From contig NC_077224.1 in NCBI RefSeq assembly GCF_024763615.1, positions 23,095,078 to 23,159,077 on the forward strand: 64,000 bases of DNA. Reading direction: 5' to 3'. Below, in pieces: positions 1-12,897 of this stretch. This DNA comes from Phlebotomus papatasi (taxonomy: Eukaryota; Arthropoda; Insecta; Diptera; Psychodidae). The first letter of the stretch is position 1. Each line of letters starts with the position of its first letter. Under the pieces are notes generated by a model. That model saw only the letters and a program-made list of their open reading frames with translations. It ran no database searches and had not been told where the DNA came from. A program made the translations under genes and the position numbers.

Positions 1-288
1 GGGACTGACAGTGTAGTCAATTGTCCAATTTCTTGGGGAGAACTTTCCTCAAAACTTAAACTTTAGTTGTAAATTACATCAAATTAAACGGAAAATGCAC
101 TCTTGAGTGGAGTTCGGTTAATACAACATGCTTAATTTATCCACACTTCTGCAAGTTATCAGTCGTTAGTAATATGAACTTATAATTTTTACCACTGATA
201 TTAAAATGATTAAAATGCCATCCAAATTTTTCTCGGTATAGGATGGAATTACCACTTCTCACCAGAGTGTCCCACTTTTCGCCACTTA

Positions 289-709
289 GGGTAAGTGTGC
301 CAAATTTCGGCATAGTTGCATGCAAGCGCCTAAGTCTCAAATTTGAAATGTAATATTTTTAATATAAATAGTTTTTTTTTTTGTAAATTCTTCTTAAAAA
401 ATGTTACTTGGAACCTTGTAGACAGTTCATCATCTTTATTTTCTGTAAAAATCATTCTTAATACATTTTAAAATGAAAAAAAATGTAGACATAGCATTGG
501 TGGCCTATTTCGGCCACCTTAATTCACATAGTTCCTTGCCCTTCCCGAATTCTTTCAATGCCTTTTTCATATCATCTTGCTCATCGAACATTTTTTGTTA
601 TTGTTTTGCATTGTATCATAGAGTATGCAAAAACTAAAAATTCATAGAAATTTGAGGAACAAAAACGTGGCTGAAATTGGAAGCTGACCAGAATTTGGTA
701 CACTTACCC
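289..709. repeat. TA-flanked MITE, GGGTAAGTGTGCC family, copy 1
   Basis: The 421-bp element starts GGGTAAGTGTGCCAAATT and ends in the inverted form, with TA on both sides. This is the signature of a non-autonomous Tc1/mariner-type transposon. Three relatives lie at 5700-6112, 11733-12110 and 42657-43611. There is no coding capacity. The target TA is seen directly; the superfamily assignment is inference. Confidence 0.8.
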
Positions 710-1850
710 TATATTAAAATTGCTATTTTTTCATTATTTTATTTATGAAATAAATGAGTTGCAAAATTATTTGTATTTTCACAGCTACTACCTATAGAAT
801 CGAAAAATAATTATTATTTATTTTGAATTTAAGTTTTTAGAGCGATTATTTTAATTCAGTGCATGGAATCCAATATTTCTTACCAAATATTCCAAGTGTC
901 ATGTAACTTTCATCGAACATAATTTACGTTTTTGGATAAATAATTTGTCTATTGAATATTTAATAACATTCATAATAAAATTTGTATATAGTTATTAAAT
1001 ATTTCGTTTTATAATTTTTTATGTAAAAATCATGTACTAATAATATTCAGGAATTAATTTTACCACCTGTCGCCATTGCTTTTCAATAGGCGACACTAAC
1101 TTCACTTCGTACATTCTCATTTGCAAAATCTGCATTTTTTACTTTCTGCAATAGTCTAATTTTATTCCTCAAATAAAAGCGAAGAAAAATCTTATGTGAG
1201 TAATAATAAGGCGATTATGAGAAAAAGAAATGCTGAATGTATTCAATTGTATTCTCGGTCTTTTGTGGATAATTTTGAGTCAAGAAACACGGTATAGACC
1301 TTTTTTAAAACTTCTCTATTTCCTCCTGTACGACGTTTCGGAGATTGGTTGTCTCCTTCCTCAGGTATGGGTAGGTATGGGGAAGCTTTTATCAGGTTTC
1401 TGGGGAATTACTCTGACAATTACATACACTTGGACTTTATAAGACACTTTCTGGGACGATGTCACCATTTGGACGGTTTGACGCAGAAATGTATTCCTGA
1501 ATGTATTCCTTTCATAATATCGATCAAAATAATCGATTTTCAACAATTTCAAGTAAATGACGAGAAGTAGTTACAAAACAGGCGAAAAGTTGTAAAAAGT
1601 GTTGATGAAGTTGTTATTTTTACATTGTTAAAAAAAAATAATTTTTTAGTAGTCTAAAAGGAAGGACTATTTATTTGACGAATCTTGAGCCAAAGCATCT
1701 TACTAACTTTTTATCAAATTTTAGTTACTGTATAATAAAGGATCAAAAGTTATAATAAAATTAATTTCACTTTTTCCTAAAGGCAGCGATAAGTGGTCAC
1801 TCCACCCTATCAACAGTTTTTTGAAAACTTTTAAAGTGAATTAAACAAAG
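710..1850. other. AT-rich stretch without a recognisable gene
   Basis: Only short open frames with low-complexity composition occur here, and I recognise none of them. I see no RNA gene and no clear element ends. The sequence around 1790-1807 resembles a degraded element end. Confidence 0.5.
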
Positions 1851-1852
1851 TA

Positions 1853-2046
1853 GGGCAAGGTGGGGCTACTTTGAACTGTTTCGCCTACTTTAAATGAATA
1901 TTGTCCTTACGATCATTTTATTTAGATCCATAATTGTTTTGTCTATCCAAATTACATTATATTAAAACTCAGTTTCTTTCAGAAATATGCGAAAAAAAAT
2001 TGTATAACAATGTAGCCCCACAGCTCAAAATAGCCCCTCCTCCCCC
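1853..2046. repeat. Short TA-flanked MITE (GGGCAAGGTGGGGCTA ends)
   Basis: The 194-bp element starts GGGCAAGGTGGGGCTACTTT and ends with an imperfect inverse, AATAGCCCCTCCTCCCCC, with TA on each side. It has no open frame. The central sequence is AT-rich. It is a non-autonomous transposon by structure. Confidence 0.65.
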
Positions 2047-3255
2047 TATTGCGATCGTATAAAGAATGTAAAGATTATTGACTATACTTTAAATAAGTTA
2101 CACTATATAAATCGTATGTGAAAAAAAGTTTCACGTTGACTCGTCTATAAAAAATAAATGATAAGCCCAGATAAGCCTATGATAGCTGAGATTCTTTACA
2201 GATAATAAACTTTAAAAAGTATTTTCCTAAGCGTCACCCAGTTGGGGAAATGGGTCACTAAAACTTCAACTGCATCACCTCTTTTTGATAGAAATTGAGG
2301 AATAATTTATGGTGATAAAAATGTTCGAAAATCTTTAAGAAAAATACCGCCAATAATGGCTTGAATTGGTAATCAGTTGGATAAATTGATGGAAATTTGT
2401 TGAAAATTCATCTCGTGAGTGTCTTCTTTTCCGCCCATTTATTAAATAATAATCATTGACAAGAGCACAAACAAGTTTCAAAAAAAAACACTTGTATTAA
2501 TTATAGAGGAGAAACTCCACGAATGAAATTGAATCATATATCATTGAAATTTATTGCTCACAGTGTTAAATGAGAAAGAGGTTGAGGGAATTGAAGGAAA
2601 AAGAACAGAATGATGCATAAAAACGATCTGGGAGGGTGAAAGGAAATTGTAAAGTGTTGATTCTTATAAGACTGGTGAAAATGAGAAGAGGTAAAAATTC
2701 ATCGCGATGATGTATTAATTTCAGCGAGATTCTCAAAAAGCTCTATTAAGAGTCAAACATGAAAGAAGATTGTTTACTTGACGTCGAGAAGCAGCACATC
2801 TACATTTCAACACATGCAAGCAATATAATGGGAAAAATAACTTATTTTTCACTCCACACCGCGGGTGAGATTCTTTGCAAAAAAAAATCCACATAATCCT
2901 GTGAGTGAATCCCTTGTGGAAAAAAAATCCCGTCCACTCAGACTCCAACTTTGATCTCAACCGCGATTTTTTCTCCTCCAAGAACCCACTCGATGACAAA
3001 CAGATGGTTGCCCCTATGCCATAATATAAACACCAAATCATGCAATATGAAATGCTTCCTCTGAGAAAAGCCCATTCCTCTTTATTTCAGACATGGAAGA
3101 AGTCAAAAGAAAATTGGAAAATATCTATCAATTGCTGCTGTAAAAAATTGTGATGATTAAGATTAGGAAAAGGTGATTACTTTTCATCAAGTATAGCAAG
3201 GGGTTTGAAACATCAGTCAATGTTTTAACATGCGAGAGGTTAGAGCTATTATAAT
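2047..3255. other. Gene-free AT-rich stretch
   Basis: It contains one copy of a motif (about 2161-2205, ending GCTGAGATTCTTTACAG) that recurs near 31778-31818 and 50494-50536, so it is at least partly repeat-derived. A minus-strand open frame at 2733-3041 has no recognisable domain and was not accepted as a gene. Confidence 0.45.
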
Positions 3256-4445
3256 TAGAGGAAAGCGCGCTAGCTTCGGACGGTTCATGATTCGCACAAA
3301 TCATTTTTTTTCAATGTGATTATCATGTGTAATAGTATCATGTGTATCATGTGTAAAGTGTAATGTGTAATCGATAATCGTAGTAAATTTCCATGAAATA
3401 CTAGGTTGATTTTACCACACTGAACAATTCGATAATCTTGAATTGTTGTTTCTTTAATACCATTGACCCGTGAAACCGATAGCAGCCAAAATTTCGAATC
3501 CTGTGTTCACGTAAACACTGTATTGTGTTTCATTTCGTAATTTTCGTAGTTTCGTAATTTTATGTGATTAGCTATGACTTTTACGATCATTCCATGCTTT
3601 CGTTGCCTCAAAAATCTAACGAGAAAGTTCTACATTTTCCACGGCGGGGTACAGTGGGTTAGACTAGGGTCGGATGGGACCCATTATTGGAAAGATCTTG
3701 CTCTCAGATACAATATATACTAAAATTTCATCGAAATCTCGTCATAAACACCGAAAATACAGTCCCATCAAGACATTTTTCGTTATAGTTCGGGTCATGG
3801 AACATCGTGGGAGGAGTCCAACCCACTGTCGGAAAGGTCTCTCGACCTCAGCTACAATATCCTAAAATTTAAATAAAATTCATCGTCTAGTTTTTGAAAT
3901 ATTCGAAATCGAATTTTCGAAGATCGATTTTTCGATTAATCTGACCATCAAATAAATCGGATGAAAATAGGGTGGGCAAATAGTTGTTGCACATAGCGAG
4001 AACTTTCCGAATCATCAAATTTTTTCAAATTCCGACAGTTAGAACCGGAGATATGGCCATTTGAAAATTAGATTTTTGATCCTTTCTAGCTCAGGTCAGG
4101 GCGGTCAGGGGGGGGGCTGAATTTTTTTAATCAAATACTCCTAGACCCAGCTATAACAAAGTAAAATTTGAGATCGATTGATGCCATAAGGGCTGAGTTA
4201 TTGAATAATCAAAATTTGGGAGTATTCCAAAATCACGGAATAGGGGGTGGGTCTGACATTACCTACTTCTAGCCACCCATCGACATTTAACCTTTGCCGA
4301 AAGTCACATGTCGATATCTCTCTCTCTCTTCGTTCTTTCTCCAAAATATGGTTATACGGTGGACGGACAAGTCGTCCATGAAAATTGAGTGTTAAAACGT
4401 GTAAATCCAAAATTTGCGCCCAATCTTACGAGATCGGATTGCACC
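3256..4445. repeat. Diverged repeat fragments: GAGGAAAGCGC end and E-like modules
   Basis: Position 3258 begins a single element end (GAGGAAAGCGCGCTAGCTTC) matching the terminus of the 33549-34631 element. An imperfect ATCATGTGTA tandem follows at about 3322-3370. From about 3640 the sequence is built of the same modules as family E: GAACCGGAGATATGGCC near 4043, a GCTC(A/G)GGTCAGG phrase, and AACATACTAAAATTT-like phrases. No gene is visible. Confidence 0.55.
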
Positions 4446-4849
4446 TAGGACAACAAAACCTATTTAAAAAATCACAGTTAAGAAATACAGACTCTTAAGA
4501 AATTGTTCGAGAGAGAAAACGCACTTTTTCACTTATGAAATTATATTTAATGAATTAAAACCCTTGTTTTATTTAAAAGAAATAGCAAAGCGTCCCAGCT
4601 TTGCGGAATACTCGAACTTACGAGATAGAGCTATCCGTGAATTAAATTTTCGCATGATTTTTGGGTTTATTACGGATTAAATTGATTCGCAAATCATAAA
4701 TTAATTCTGACCTATAAAACTGGTTAAAGTGTCCATGCTAAAATGTGTTTAGCATTAGTAACATGCTTACGAACAAATAAAAGTGAATAATTAGAAAAAT
4801 TAAATTGATTTACTTGACCAATTCATTACAGATTGGGACTAACCAGGGT

Positions 4850-5241
4850 GGAGCATTCTCATACATTTTCCGTACAAAAGTATGGTATATTTTTTCTTAA
4901 GTGATTTTTTATTTTTAGTATAAAACCAAATGCAATCATTTTAAAACTATTACCAAATGAAAGAGTATCTAATGTTATGTTATCGGCTCAAAATTTATAA
5001 TGATTGTACGAAGATAACAGTTCCTAAAACCTATATGAAAAAGACGTAAAATTCGCAATTTTTTGAATTTTTCTGACAAGTTTTCTGTTTGTAACACCAG
5101 TAACATTTTAAATTCAATAAAAATATATTCTCTGTACATGTGCCTACCATTTCGTGTTATATTTATTTTTATGGGATCTAAGACTTAAAAATTATAAAGA
5201 ATTTAAGACAAAAATACCATTTCTGAATTAAAATGCTCCAT
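4850..5241. repeat. Possible MITE with GGGTGGAGCATT ends
   Basis: GGGTGGAGCATT near 4850 is mirrored by AATGCTCCATCC near 5230-5241. The interior is AT-rich and non-coding. The target duplication is not clean, so the boundaries are approximate. Confidence 0.45.
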
Positions 5242-5412
5242 CCATTAGTTTATCATCCTAGGGACTAACATAACCGGGAACGAAATTTCAATACCTTTCC
5301 AAAAATTCCAAATATAACCAAATCGGCTAAAAAATTATCCCTACTCAAAATGATCGGGCTGTTTGAAGGTTCACTCTGTGCGAACCATGCCTACATTCCC
5401 CTATCTAACTTA

Positions 5413-5543
5413 GGGCCTCAACAGACCTAAGGATTAGCCGAGAGACGGTTTAGCGCAATTATATTAGCAATAACGGTTAAACTACTTTTCCATGATTTTC
5501 AACTAAACCTCCTCTGGGCTTAAGTCGTAAGTCTGTCTAGGGC
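5413..5543. mobile_element. Short non-autonomous element with P-like-transposon ends
   Basis: This ~130-bp inverted-repeat element has a right end that, read inward, is CCTAGACAGACTTACGACTT. That closely matches the ends of the P-like transposon at 45977-47980 (CCTAGACACACTTACGACTA). The left end is a more diverged copy. It is probably a deletion derivative (MITE) mobilised by the same transposase. The similarity is seen; mobilisation is inferred. Confidence 0.6.
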
Positions 5544-5699
5544 ATTATGATGACTATAAGAAATAACAAACTAGGTCTGTGCAAACAAAAAGTAAATTCG
5601 CAACGTTTGGACTTAAAAGTTCATTTTGTGCGAACCATGCCTACATTCCCCTAACTACATCCAAAATGTAATTGTAAAGAATATCAGCTAAAACAATTA

Positions 5700-6112
5700 G
5701 GGTGAGTGTGCCAAATTTCGGCATAGTTGCATGCAAGCGTCTAAGTCTCAAGATTAAAATGTAATATTTTAAATACAAATTGATTTTTTTTATTATTCTT
5801 TCTTCTGAAAGAGTGTTGCTGGGAACCTTGTAAAGAGTTTACAGTCTTTATTTACTCTAAAATCATTCTTAATATATTTTAAAATGAATTAAAATATAGA
5901 CATAGCTTTGGTGCCCTATTTCGGCCACTTTCATTCTCATAGTTCCTAGCTCTTCGGGAATTCTTCCAATATCTTTTTCACGTCATCTCGTTTGTCGAAG
6001 CTACATTTTTTATTATTCTCCAGAGTACGTAAAATCTAAAAGTTCATGGAAATTCGAGGAACAAAAAAGGTGGCCGAAATTGCAAGCTGGCCGGAATTTG
6101 GCACACTTACCC
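5700..6112. repeat. TA-flanked MITE, GGGTAAGTGTGCC family, copy 2
   Basis: This 413-bp copy of the element at 289-709 has TA on both sides and the same terminal GGGT(A/G)AGTGTGCCAAATTTCGG. It is internally colinear with copy 1 apart from scattered substitutions and small indels. It is non-coding. Confidence 0.8.
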
Positions 6113-7509
6113 TATAGTCACTTGAAATATTTCAAATTAACTTTACTGTTTTTCTACTCATCCTTTCACAAAAAGAAAATTAATAAATTTATCTCCAATT
6201 TCTAACATTCAACATGTACTCTCTCAATTTATTAAGTGCGGACTTATGATCGCTCGATTTACAAAAGTCACAAATATTGAGAATATTTAGTTTTTTTCAT
6301 AGATAATTCTTTTATGGGGAATTGTAGTGAGTGTATGAAGAGAAATGAGTGATTTTTCACAGTGGTTTTCGGTTGGAAATGGTTGGAAATACATAACATG
6401 CTGAGTACATGAAAATATAAATAAATGAAAGATGTCATAAATTTAACAAAAATAACGCCCTCCGCTAGCAATAAATAATATTTCCGCATAAAAATATGTT
6501 ATCCGATTTCATGGCAGGCCGAGTAGCATTCATATTTCATTTTTATTACATTTGGAATAGATCTAGAGCAGGGTTGGATTCTTCTCCGCCACGAACTTAA
6601 TGCTTCCTTCTTTCCTCTCTACAACCATTTTTAGTCTTTTGGCTGCTCCCTCGTGAGGGAGAGTGTTTTTTTCCTTTAACAAGGGGGAAGACATCCAGGA
6701 GAGATGAACTGCACATTTTGCATAGTGGGATATTAAAATTAATGAGTAAAAGAAACTGCCAGCTATAAAATATTAACATAGAATTAAAATTCAATCCATC
6801 ATTTTTCTCCAAGGACCACCTCCACGAACACAAAAAAAAATTCAAGGATGTTACGGACCTGTTCCATATAACTCCTGTGAGGCAGGGGCATTTGATATCG
6901 GAAAAAAACAAGTGCAAAGTGGATGGATAAAAAGAAAAACAGCCGAAAGTGAAAAGTGAAGAAGAACAGATTGAAGTTCTGGGAGTGAGGAAGCGTATTT
7001 AGGGGTTGTTTTTTTTCTATTGTAAATTCCAGTAGACTAATAGCATACAATATAATAAAATTTGTGGGAGGAAATACTCAGAAGAAATAGAAATGAAAAA
7101 CAGCAACCCTGGAAGTCTACGCTGGAGACGATTACAGTCTCTCAAAGCACTTTTCACTGGCTACTACGAGATCCAACTGTTGGCAGTCGGCAATTTTTCA
7201 TTTCCCGTACTTTCGTTCGCAGAGGCATGAGCGTGTGCTAAAACATAAATCCTGAATATCCAGATTGCAATCGACACCTCATGCTTCAAATTGAGAGAAA
7301 GAGAGAGAACCAACAAACTAAAATAGGTAACAAAGGCAGTTTTCAGTTTTACCATGGCTAAAATATATTATCATTCCACGTCTCCTCCATGACTTTTGCC
7401 GTAAACCGAAAATGAATTGTGACACTAATACTGCTAAAGGAATTGGGGGTTGCTGTACTTAAAGCGGAAATGTAGGTGAGTTCACCTCAATACTTGACGG
7501 TAGAATATA
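6113..7509. other. Gene-free stretch
   Basis: Several minus-strand open frames of 60-106 codons occur here (for example 6597-6917). They are rich in Phe, Leu and Ser as expected from AT-rich DNA, carry no motif I know, and overlap each other. I see no supported feature. Confidence 0.45.
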
Positions 7510-8420
7510 GGGGAAGAGCTCATAATTTTGTCCAGTTTCTTATTTTGGACACTTTGAGGGTAAAATTGGACAACAAAAACAAATTGATTAAAATTATGGA
7601 TTTTTCCGATATTTGATGAATAATGAATTCTATCTAAATATTTGTTCTTTTTGGAAGATTGTAACACTAAATTCGTTAAATTTTGAATATGATATGAGTT
7701 AAAATTGCTTAGTTGAAACTTCAGTGTGATTAATTGCTTACGAGAAATATGACAGAACTTCGTGTTTGCTTGAGTCTTACTTAGCTGTCGTGAAGTACTA
7801 ACAATTTTTCCTCGCTTTTTTGAGTGATTTTATTAAATTCATTGAATATATGTTGATACACGTTAATGGTTAATTTGTTCATTTGACCTAAAGTAAGATT
7901 TATCTTGTGAATTACGTTTTTCGTGTGAAAAATGGGTAATTTTCTACGAGATCCTGCAATGTGATACATTTTGTTTTGGACAGATGTTTTTCTTCTCGAA
8001 AATTCGTAAAGATTTAGCTTTTGTGATGACTAGGTTGGACAAATGCCCGGAAAAACAAAGGAGAATCATCTCTACGAATGAGATGTAGTGTTAAAATGTG
8101 TGTGTTTAGTGTTAAAATTGAGAACAATGGGCATCCTATTGAAACTGATTGGGTGTCCAAAATTACAACCAAAGTGTCCAAAATTACAAGCAAGGTGTCC
8201 AAAATTACAGTCAAATTCAACTTTACATATCAATTCGTTTTTACACGTATTAAGACTAATTTTAGTAGAAAGAAAGGCGATTAACAACTTGCCAAGTTTC
8301 TAGACAACCCTTCTGAAGAGAGATCAACAAAAAAAATCAATTGGCATTGAAAATATCGCACTACAAACTTAGAATATTGATGATTATAAGCACCCTGTCC
8401 ATAATTATGAGCCCTTCCCC
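7510..8420. repeat. 911-bp TA-flanked element with GGGGAAGAGCTCATAATT ends
   Basis: The left end GGGGAAGAGCTCATAATTTTG and the right end CATAATTATGAGCCCTTCCCC are inverted copies, flanked by TA. The element has no transposase. At 8153-8215 it holds three tandem copies of a 21-bp unit beginning GTGTCCAAAATTACA. The phrase TGTCC/GGACA recurs throughout, as in other elements of this window that begin GGGGAA. Confidence 0.7.
8153..8215. repeat. 21-bp tandem repeat, three copies
   Basis: Units start at 8153, 8174 and 8195, each opening GTGTCCAAAATTACA. Both strands are open through the array, so short frames there are repeat artefacts. Confidence 0.8.
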
Positions 8421-9830
8421 TAACCCAATTTGGTTGTTCAAAAAAGGGAGAAACGGATTTTTAATGTAATAGGTACCTCGATTATGCAATTATATATCGC
8501 TCATAGAATTTAAAACACCGGAAAAAGTACGACTACAAAAAAATCCACGAGATATAAAATTCATAGATTAAAGAAATAAGAGAAGAGCACCCCGGATTGA
8601 AATGTTAAGAGATATGGTCGGTATTTAGTTGAAAATATAAGTCTCAAAATACTTTTTGGTAGTTTTATGTAAGCTAATCGGTATATTAGTGATCCATTTA
8701 ACTCTAATCTGTGCATTTAAATTTTAAATTTTTAAAATAAATTAATAAAAAATAGGTGTAACTGCAACTACGTACTCTTTACCTCGGATCGTCACGAATT
8801 TAATAAGGTGTCTCAAGGAAAATTGATTTTATAATTTAAATCTGAGCTAACGCATTGCATTCTTGTAAGAGTTAAATGGTAAAAATAACTAATAATTTTT
8901 AAAAATTCATTTGAATTGGTGCAACAATATAGAAATAACCTGACGATCCGAGGAACACTGCCGATCGCTGGTACTCTTCTCTTATATCTATTTTTGCGAT
9001 TTAATTATTTTGAAAGATCGAGGGATTATGTACATAATATAGGGGGAACTGGCAGTAGTAAACATGGGGTAGTTGTAAACACTGTGATTTTTTAAATTTA
9101 GATATTACACTTCATTGCATTTCCTTTATTTTCAAGGTTTAAATTTAAACTCCATCATATAGGATTATATTTTTCAACATATTTCAACAAAATTGAATTT
9201 CCTTGAATTCCTTACCAGCAGTAAAATCGGATAATTTAAAAAAAGGATACTTGTCAAAAAATCTTCTGTAATGAAACGCAAATCACAGATTTCTGAAATA
9301 ATGATATTATACTGTACTTGTAAGTAATTGTTGATGAAAATAATATTTATCTAACAAATTCTCAGAAATTTGAGATAGAATTCCTAAAATTTCCATCCTT
9401 ATTCCAAGTTCAATGCATTATTGGGAAATTTCAAGACACAATCCTCTATCACGCTATCCCCGTGGGTGAAACATGAGTTAAAATTGGCATAAGTGCCAAA
9501 AATTCGACACACGGAATTACAGTTAAAGTGATGGAAGAAATTGATATTTTTCACATATCCATCATGTATCTAATACGATGAGACAGATATGTACAGTGGC
9601 ACCGAGCTAAATAGGGACAAGTACCTCTAAATTTCTTATAAGCAATGAGGACTACATTTGCTATACATAAATATGTTTTCTTAACGACAATATGTATTAA
9701 TATACACATTAATATAAACATATATTAATATGTTTTCTTAATAATGTATAAAACCTGAAAAGGGACAGAGGGAATTTTAATGAAAAGCGCGAGATTTAAA
9801 ATAATAAAATTCAAAATATCAAGTTCATAC
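8421..9830. other. Gene-free AT-rich stretch
   Basis: No gene or clean element boundary was recognised. A GGGGGAACTGGCAGTAGTAAAC phrase near 9041 resembles the beginnings of other TA-type elements in the window, but I found no matching right end. Confidence 0.4.
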
Positions 9831-9831
9831 T

Positions 9832-10233
9832 CAGTCCCGGCGTTATGCAACTGACGGGATTATGCACATAAAATTATACAAGGTTGCCTACCATTGGGAG
9901 TCATTTTGTGAAATCATTTTTGAAATACGCCTTAATGTATACTATTTTTTGACGCGGAAAATAGAAAACACTGTGCTTATTTTTCAGAATAAAACTTTAA
10001 TTTCTTTTATTAAGATAAAATATTTAGATATTCTAACAATTTATTGAAGAACTCCAGCCAAAAAGTATTTTTTGTTAATATATTTCCATTAAACATTTGA
10101 ATGTTTTTGATACGACTACTCAAACTCCGCACGAAATTCGTTCTACGGCAGATTTATTCAAAAGAAATCTCCTGCGGATATGCAAATTTTCTCGATGCAT
10201 AATGTCATTTCGCGAGTTTTTTTGTCAGTCCCG
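9832..10233. repeat. Interspersed repeat bounded by CAGTCCCG, copy 1
   Basis: This ~400-bp sequence matches, in opposite orientation, 35817-36208. Shared blocks include the TTATGCACATAAAATTAT-like segment, TTTTTGAAATACGCC, and a block around CGAGTTTTTTTGTCAGTCCCG. The CAGTCCCG phrase is at both edges in the same orientation, so the ends are direct rather than inverted. It is not coding. Confidence 0.6.
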
Positions 10234-11480
10234 AAAGCTCTGGAAGCAAGTTCTGAAGAAAGTTCTGGAGCACCCTTCATCGCTAGCTTCCTGGAGATTG
10301 AGCCCCATTACCCATTCCAAATCTGAATCGAGCGTCCTCCTCGCTTCACCGGTGAAGATCGACTGAGGAGCCGATTCGATTGTGCCTTCGAAATAACTCG
10401 TTGAGTACTTACAACCCCATCTAGCAGAGCTAGAGCGATATCGAAACTTAAAATTAACCGCCGTTATAGCACCCCTCAAAGTTACCATCCAGCTGAACAG
10501 TGATTGGTGCCATTGGCTTAGAAAAGTTATAGTCAGGACAGACTTTCTCCCTCCAATTCCTCCAGGCTCAACAGTTCTACTATAATATTAATTGTCAAAC
10601 TTTTAACCTCTCATCTGAAAAGTATACATTTTAGACTTACAATAGTCTTCTTTGGAGCCGACGTTATGTTCCGAACTAAAAATCAAGTCTGTCTGTACTA
10701 TTACATGATATTTAGAAATTAGAAAAAATATACTATAATCTTCAATTTCAACGAAATACATTTTTTTCAAATATGAAAATGGCAAAGTACTAGACAAATT
10801 TAAAGACATCGCTAAAGAAAAGGTGTACCTAGTTTCTAAAATGAAAGAGATATCATCATTGAATGAGTATCTTAAAATATGTAAGAAAATACCACTCGAG
10901 TCGAAGCTAATAATTCTGACGTGTTTACAATTCCTGTATTATTTAGACGCTATGATTTATTCGAGTGTAATTATATTTTATTGGGTGTGTGTGAAAAGCG
11001 GCTGGTGTAAGGTTTTTAATAACAACTGACAAGAAATTAATTGCTGCCACGTTATAATACTCTTCAGGCCACTCTCTCACACACCAATTCAACTTCCTTA
11101 CTTTTTTCTGCTCGAACTCCATAGAGAGAGCAGTATATATAATTAATCTCTCTATTTTTTATATTATTTATATATTATTTCGACTCCTTTTCTCCTATGG
11201 ACCTAAAATATGACCACCTATGAGGTCATATTTTAGCAGGAGTTTGTAAATCTGAATTTTCGAGTTTTTTACGTAACGCTGCTTGTTTGTCTCTCCGTCT
11301 GATAAGTCTGGATGTCGTAAGAAGACCTAGAAACCAAACGGTTAGTTGAAATAACATTGGACCTTCGGGAAACTTCGCTATAAATCGACGAAAACACTAC
11401 CCTTCCCTTGCAAAACCATGATTTTCTGGGCTTGCTCGAAAACTCGACATGTGATTCTTTTCAATTTGGAATTTGGATAT
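10234..11480. other. Gene-free stretch with one strong hairpin
   Basis: Short frames here (10097-10366, 10225-10488 and others) overlap on both strands and show no domain. At 11205-11238 a perfect 14-bp stem (CTAAAATATGACCA and its inverse) surrounds a short loop. No gene is supported. Confidence 0.45.
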
Positions 11481-11481
11481 A

Positions 11482-11640
11482 CAGTAGACTTTCTCTCAAT
11501 TGGGCATTTGGGGCAAAATGTCATCCGAATTCCCAATTGGTAAATTCGGACGTGAAGCTCTTTGAAATCCAAGGCTTTTTTGTTCAAAACGTTCAAAACC
11601 CATATTAAATTTACATACTCAATCACACAAAAAAGGCACT
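11482..11640. repeat. Truncated pogo/Tigger-like MITE
   Basis: After TA the sequence CAGTAGACTTTCTCTCAATT opens as in the complete copies at 48033-48254 and 57003-57236. The matching right end is absent, so this copy is truncated. Confidence 0.6.
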
Positions 11641-11732
11641 CAATGAACTAACTTATCCAAATCCCCCCTCCACCCTTTCCAGCCCATCTAAAAATATGAT
11701 TTTTTGACTTATGTCAAAATTGTCATTATTTA

Positions 11733-12110
11733 GAGTAAGTGTATCAAATTCCGGCCAGCTTGTAATTCCGGCCACCTTTTTTGATCCTCAAATTTCGATG
11801 AATTTTTAGTTTTTGCATACTCTAGAGATTATACAATGCAAAAAAATAACAAAAAATATCGCTTCGACGAGCAAGATGATGTGAAAAAGACATTGGAAGA
11901 ATTCCGGAAGGGAAAGGAAGCATGAGAATGAAGGTGGCCGAAATAGGCCACCAAAGCTATATTTGGATTTTTATTCATTTTAAAATGTATTTATTAAGAA
12001 TTATTTATTAAGCAACAATAAAAAGATCAATTTGAATTAAAAATATTGTATTTCAAACTTGAGACTTGGGATCTTGCATGCAACTATGCCAAAATTTGGC
12101 ACACTTACCC
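11733..12110. repeat. TA-flanked MITE, GGGTAAGTGTGCC family, copy 3 (inverted)
   Basis: This 378-bp copy has the orientation opposite to the copies at 289 and 5700. The ends GAGTAAGTGTATCAAATT and AAATTTGGCACACTTACCC are flanked by TA. It is slightly shorter internally than its relatives. Confidence 0.75.
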
Positions 12111-12897
12111 TATTTTAAATTATTTTTATTTATTTATTTTGATTTTTTGAGAATAGATTACATAGCAGCCCCAAACACTCATGCACAAATTGAGAGGCAA
12201 AACAGATTAATTTTCCATCAGCATCTAACTTAGAGTTGTATTTCAACATAACCATTAATTAAAAAGAGATCTCATCCAAAGAAGATAAAGAAGAACAGTA
12301 GCGGTGCAAAATAAGAAAAAAAACAAGAACCTAATTTACGACATATTAATTTTTCTCTTGGCAGCTCACACTCCAACCTCATGGTGACGGATGCCACCAA
12401 CAAAGTGTCTCACCAAAGTGTTTAACTATTCACAAGTTGTCATGTAAATTGAGCATTATTCACAAGACATTCCACTCTGCCATCCTCCTGCAAAATTGCT
12501 ACTGGTTTGAAATGAAATAGAGCATCTCTCATTTTAATGTACTATACCGCGTCCCTCAAGATTTCTTTTTTTATACACACATACACACACAAACACACAC
12601 ACAAGTGTATGCGAGCGAAAGCTGCCACTTCACAGTGTAGTAATGCTTTTTCTCAATTTAATCCTAATTGGTTTCTGAAAAAGTGTCGACTCTGGTTTCC
12701 ACCCTCATCTCAAACCACATACACATCAATTCATCTGAAGCCATCCCAAAGCCATGTTTCATCCAACACGGAATATTCACTCAAGCTCTTTAGAATAAGG
12801 ACACAGAGATGAATTAGGGGGTATAGACTGTTTAGAAATATAGAAAATTTAATACAACTTCCGTAAATTACGTGTGAAAAGGTGATTCGTCTGTCCG
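12111..12897. other. Gene-free stretch with a CA microsatellite
   Basis: An imperfect (CA)n tract lies at about 12574-12605. The 91-codon frame over it (12537-12812) is low-complexity and is not accepted as a gene. Confidence 0.45.

Noticed and set aside
6597..6917. 106-codon minus-strand frame as a gene
   Set aside because: AT-biased composition, overlapping alternative frames, no domain.
12537..12812. 91-codon plus-strand frame as a small gene
   Set aside because: It is driven by a CA microsatellite and has no motif or splice context.
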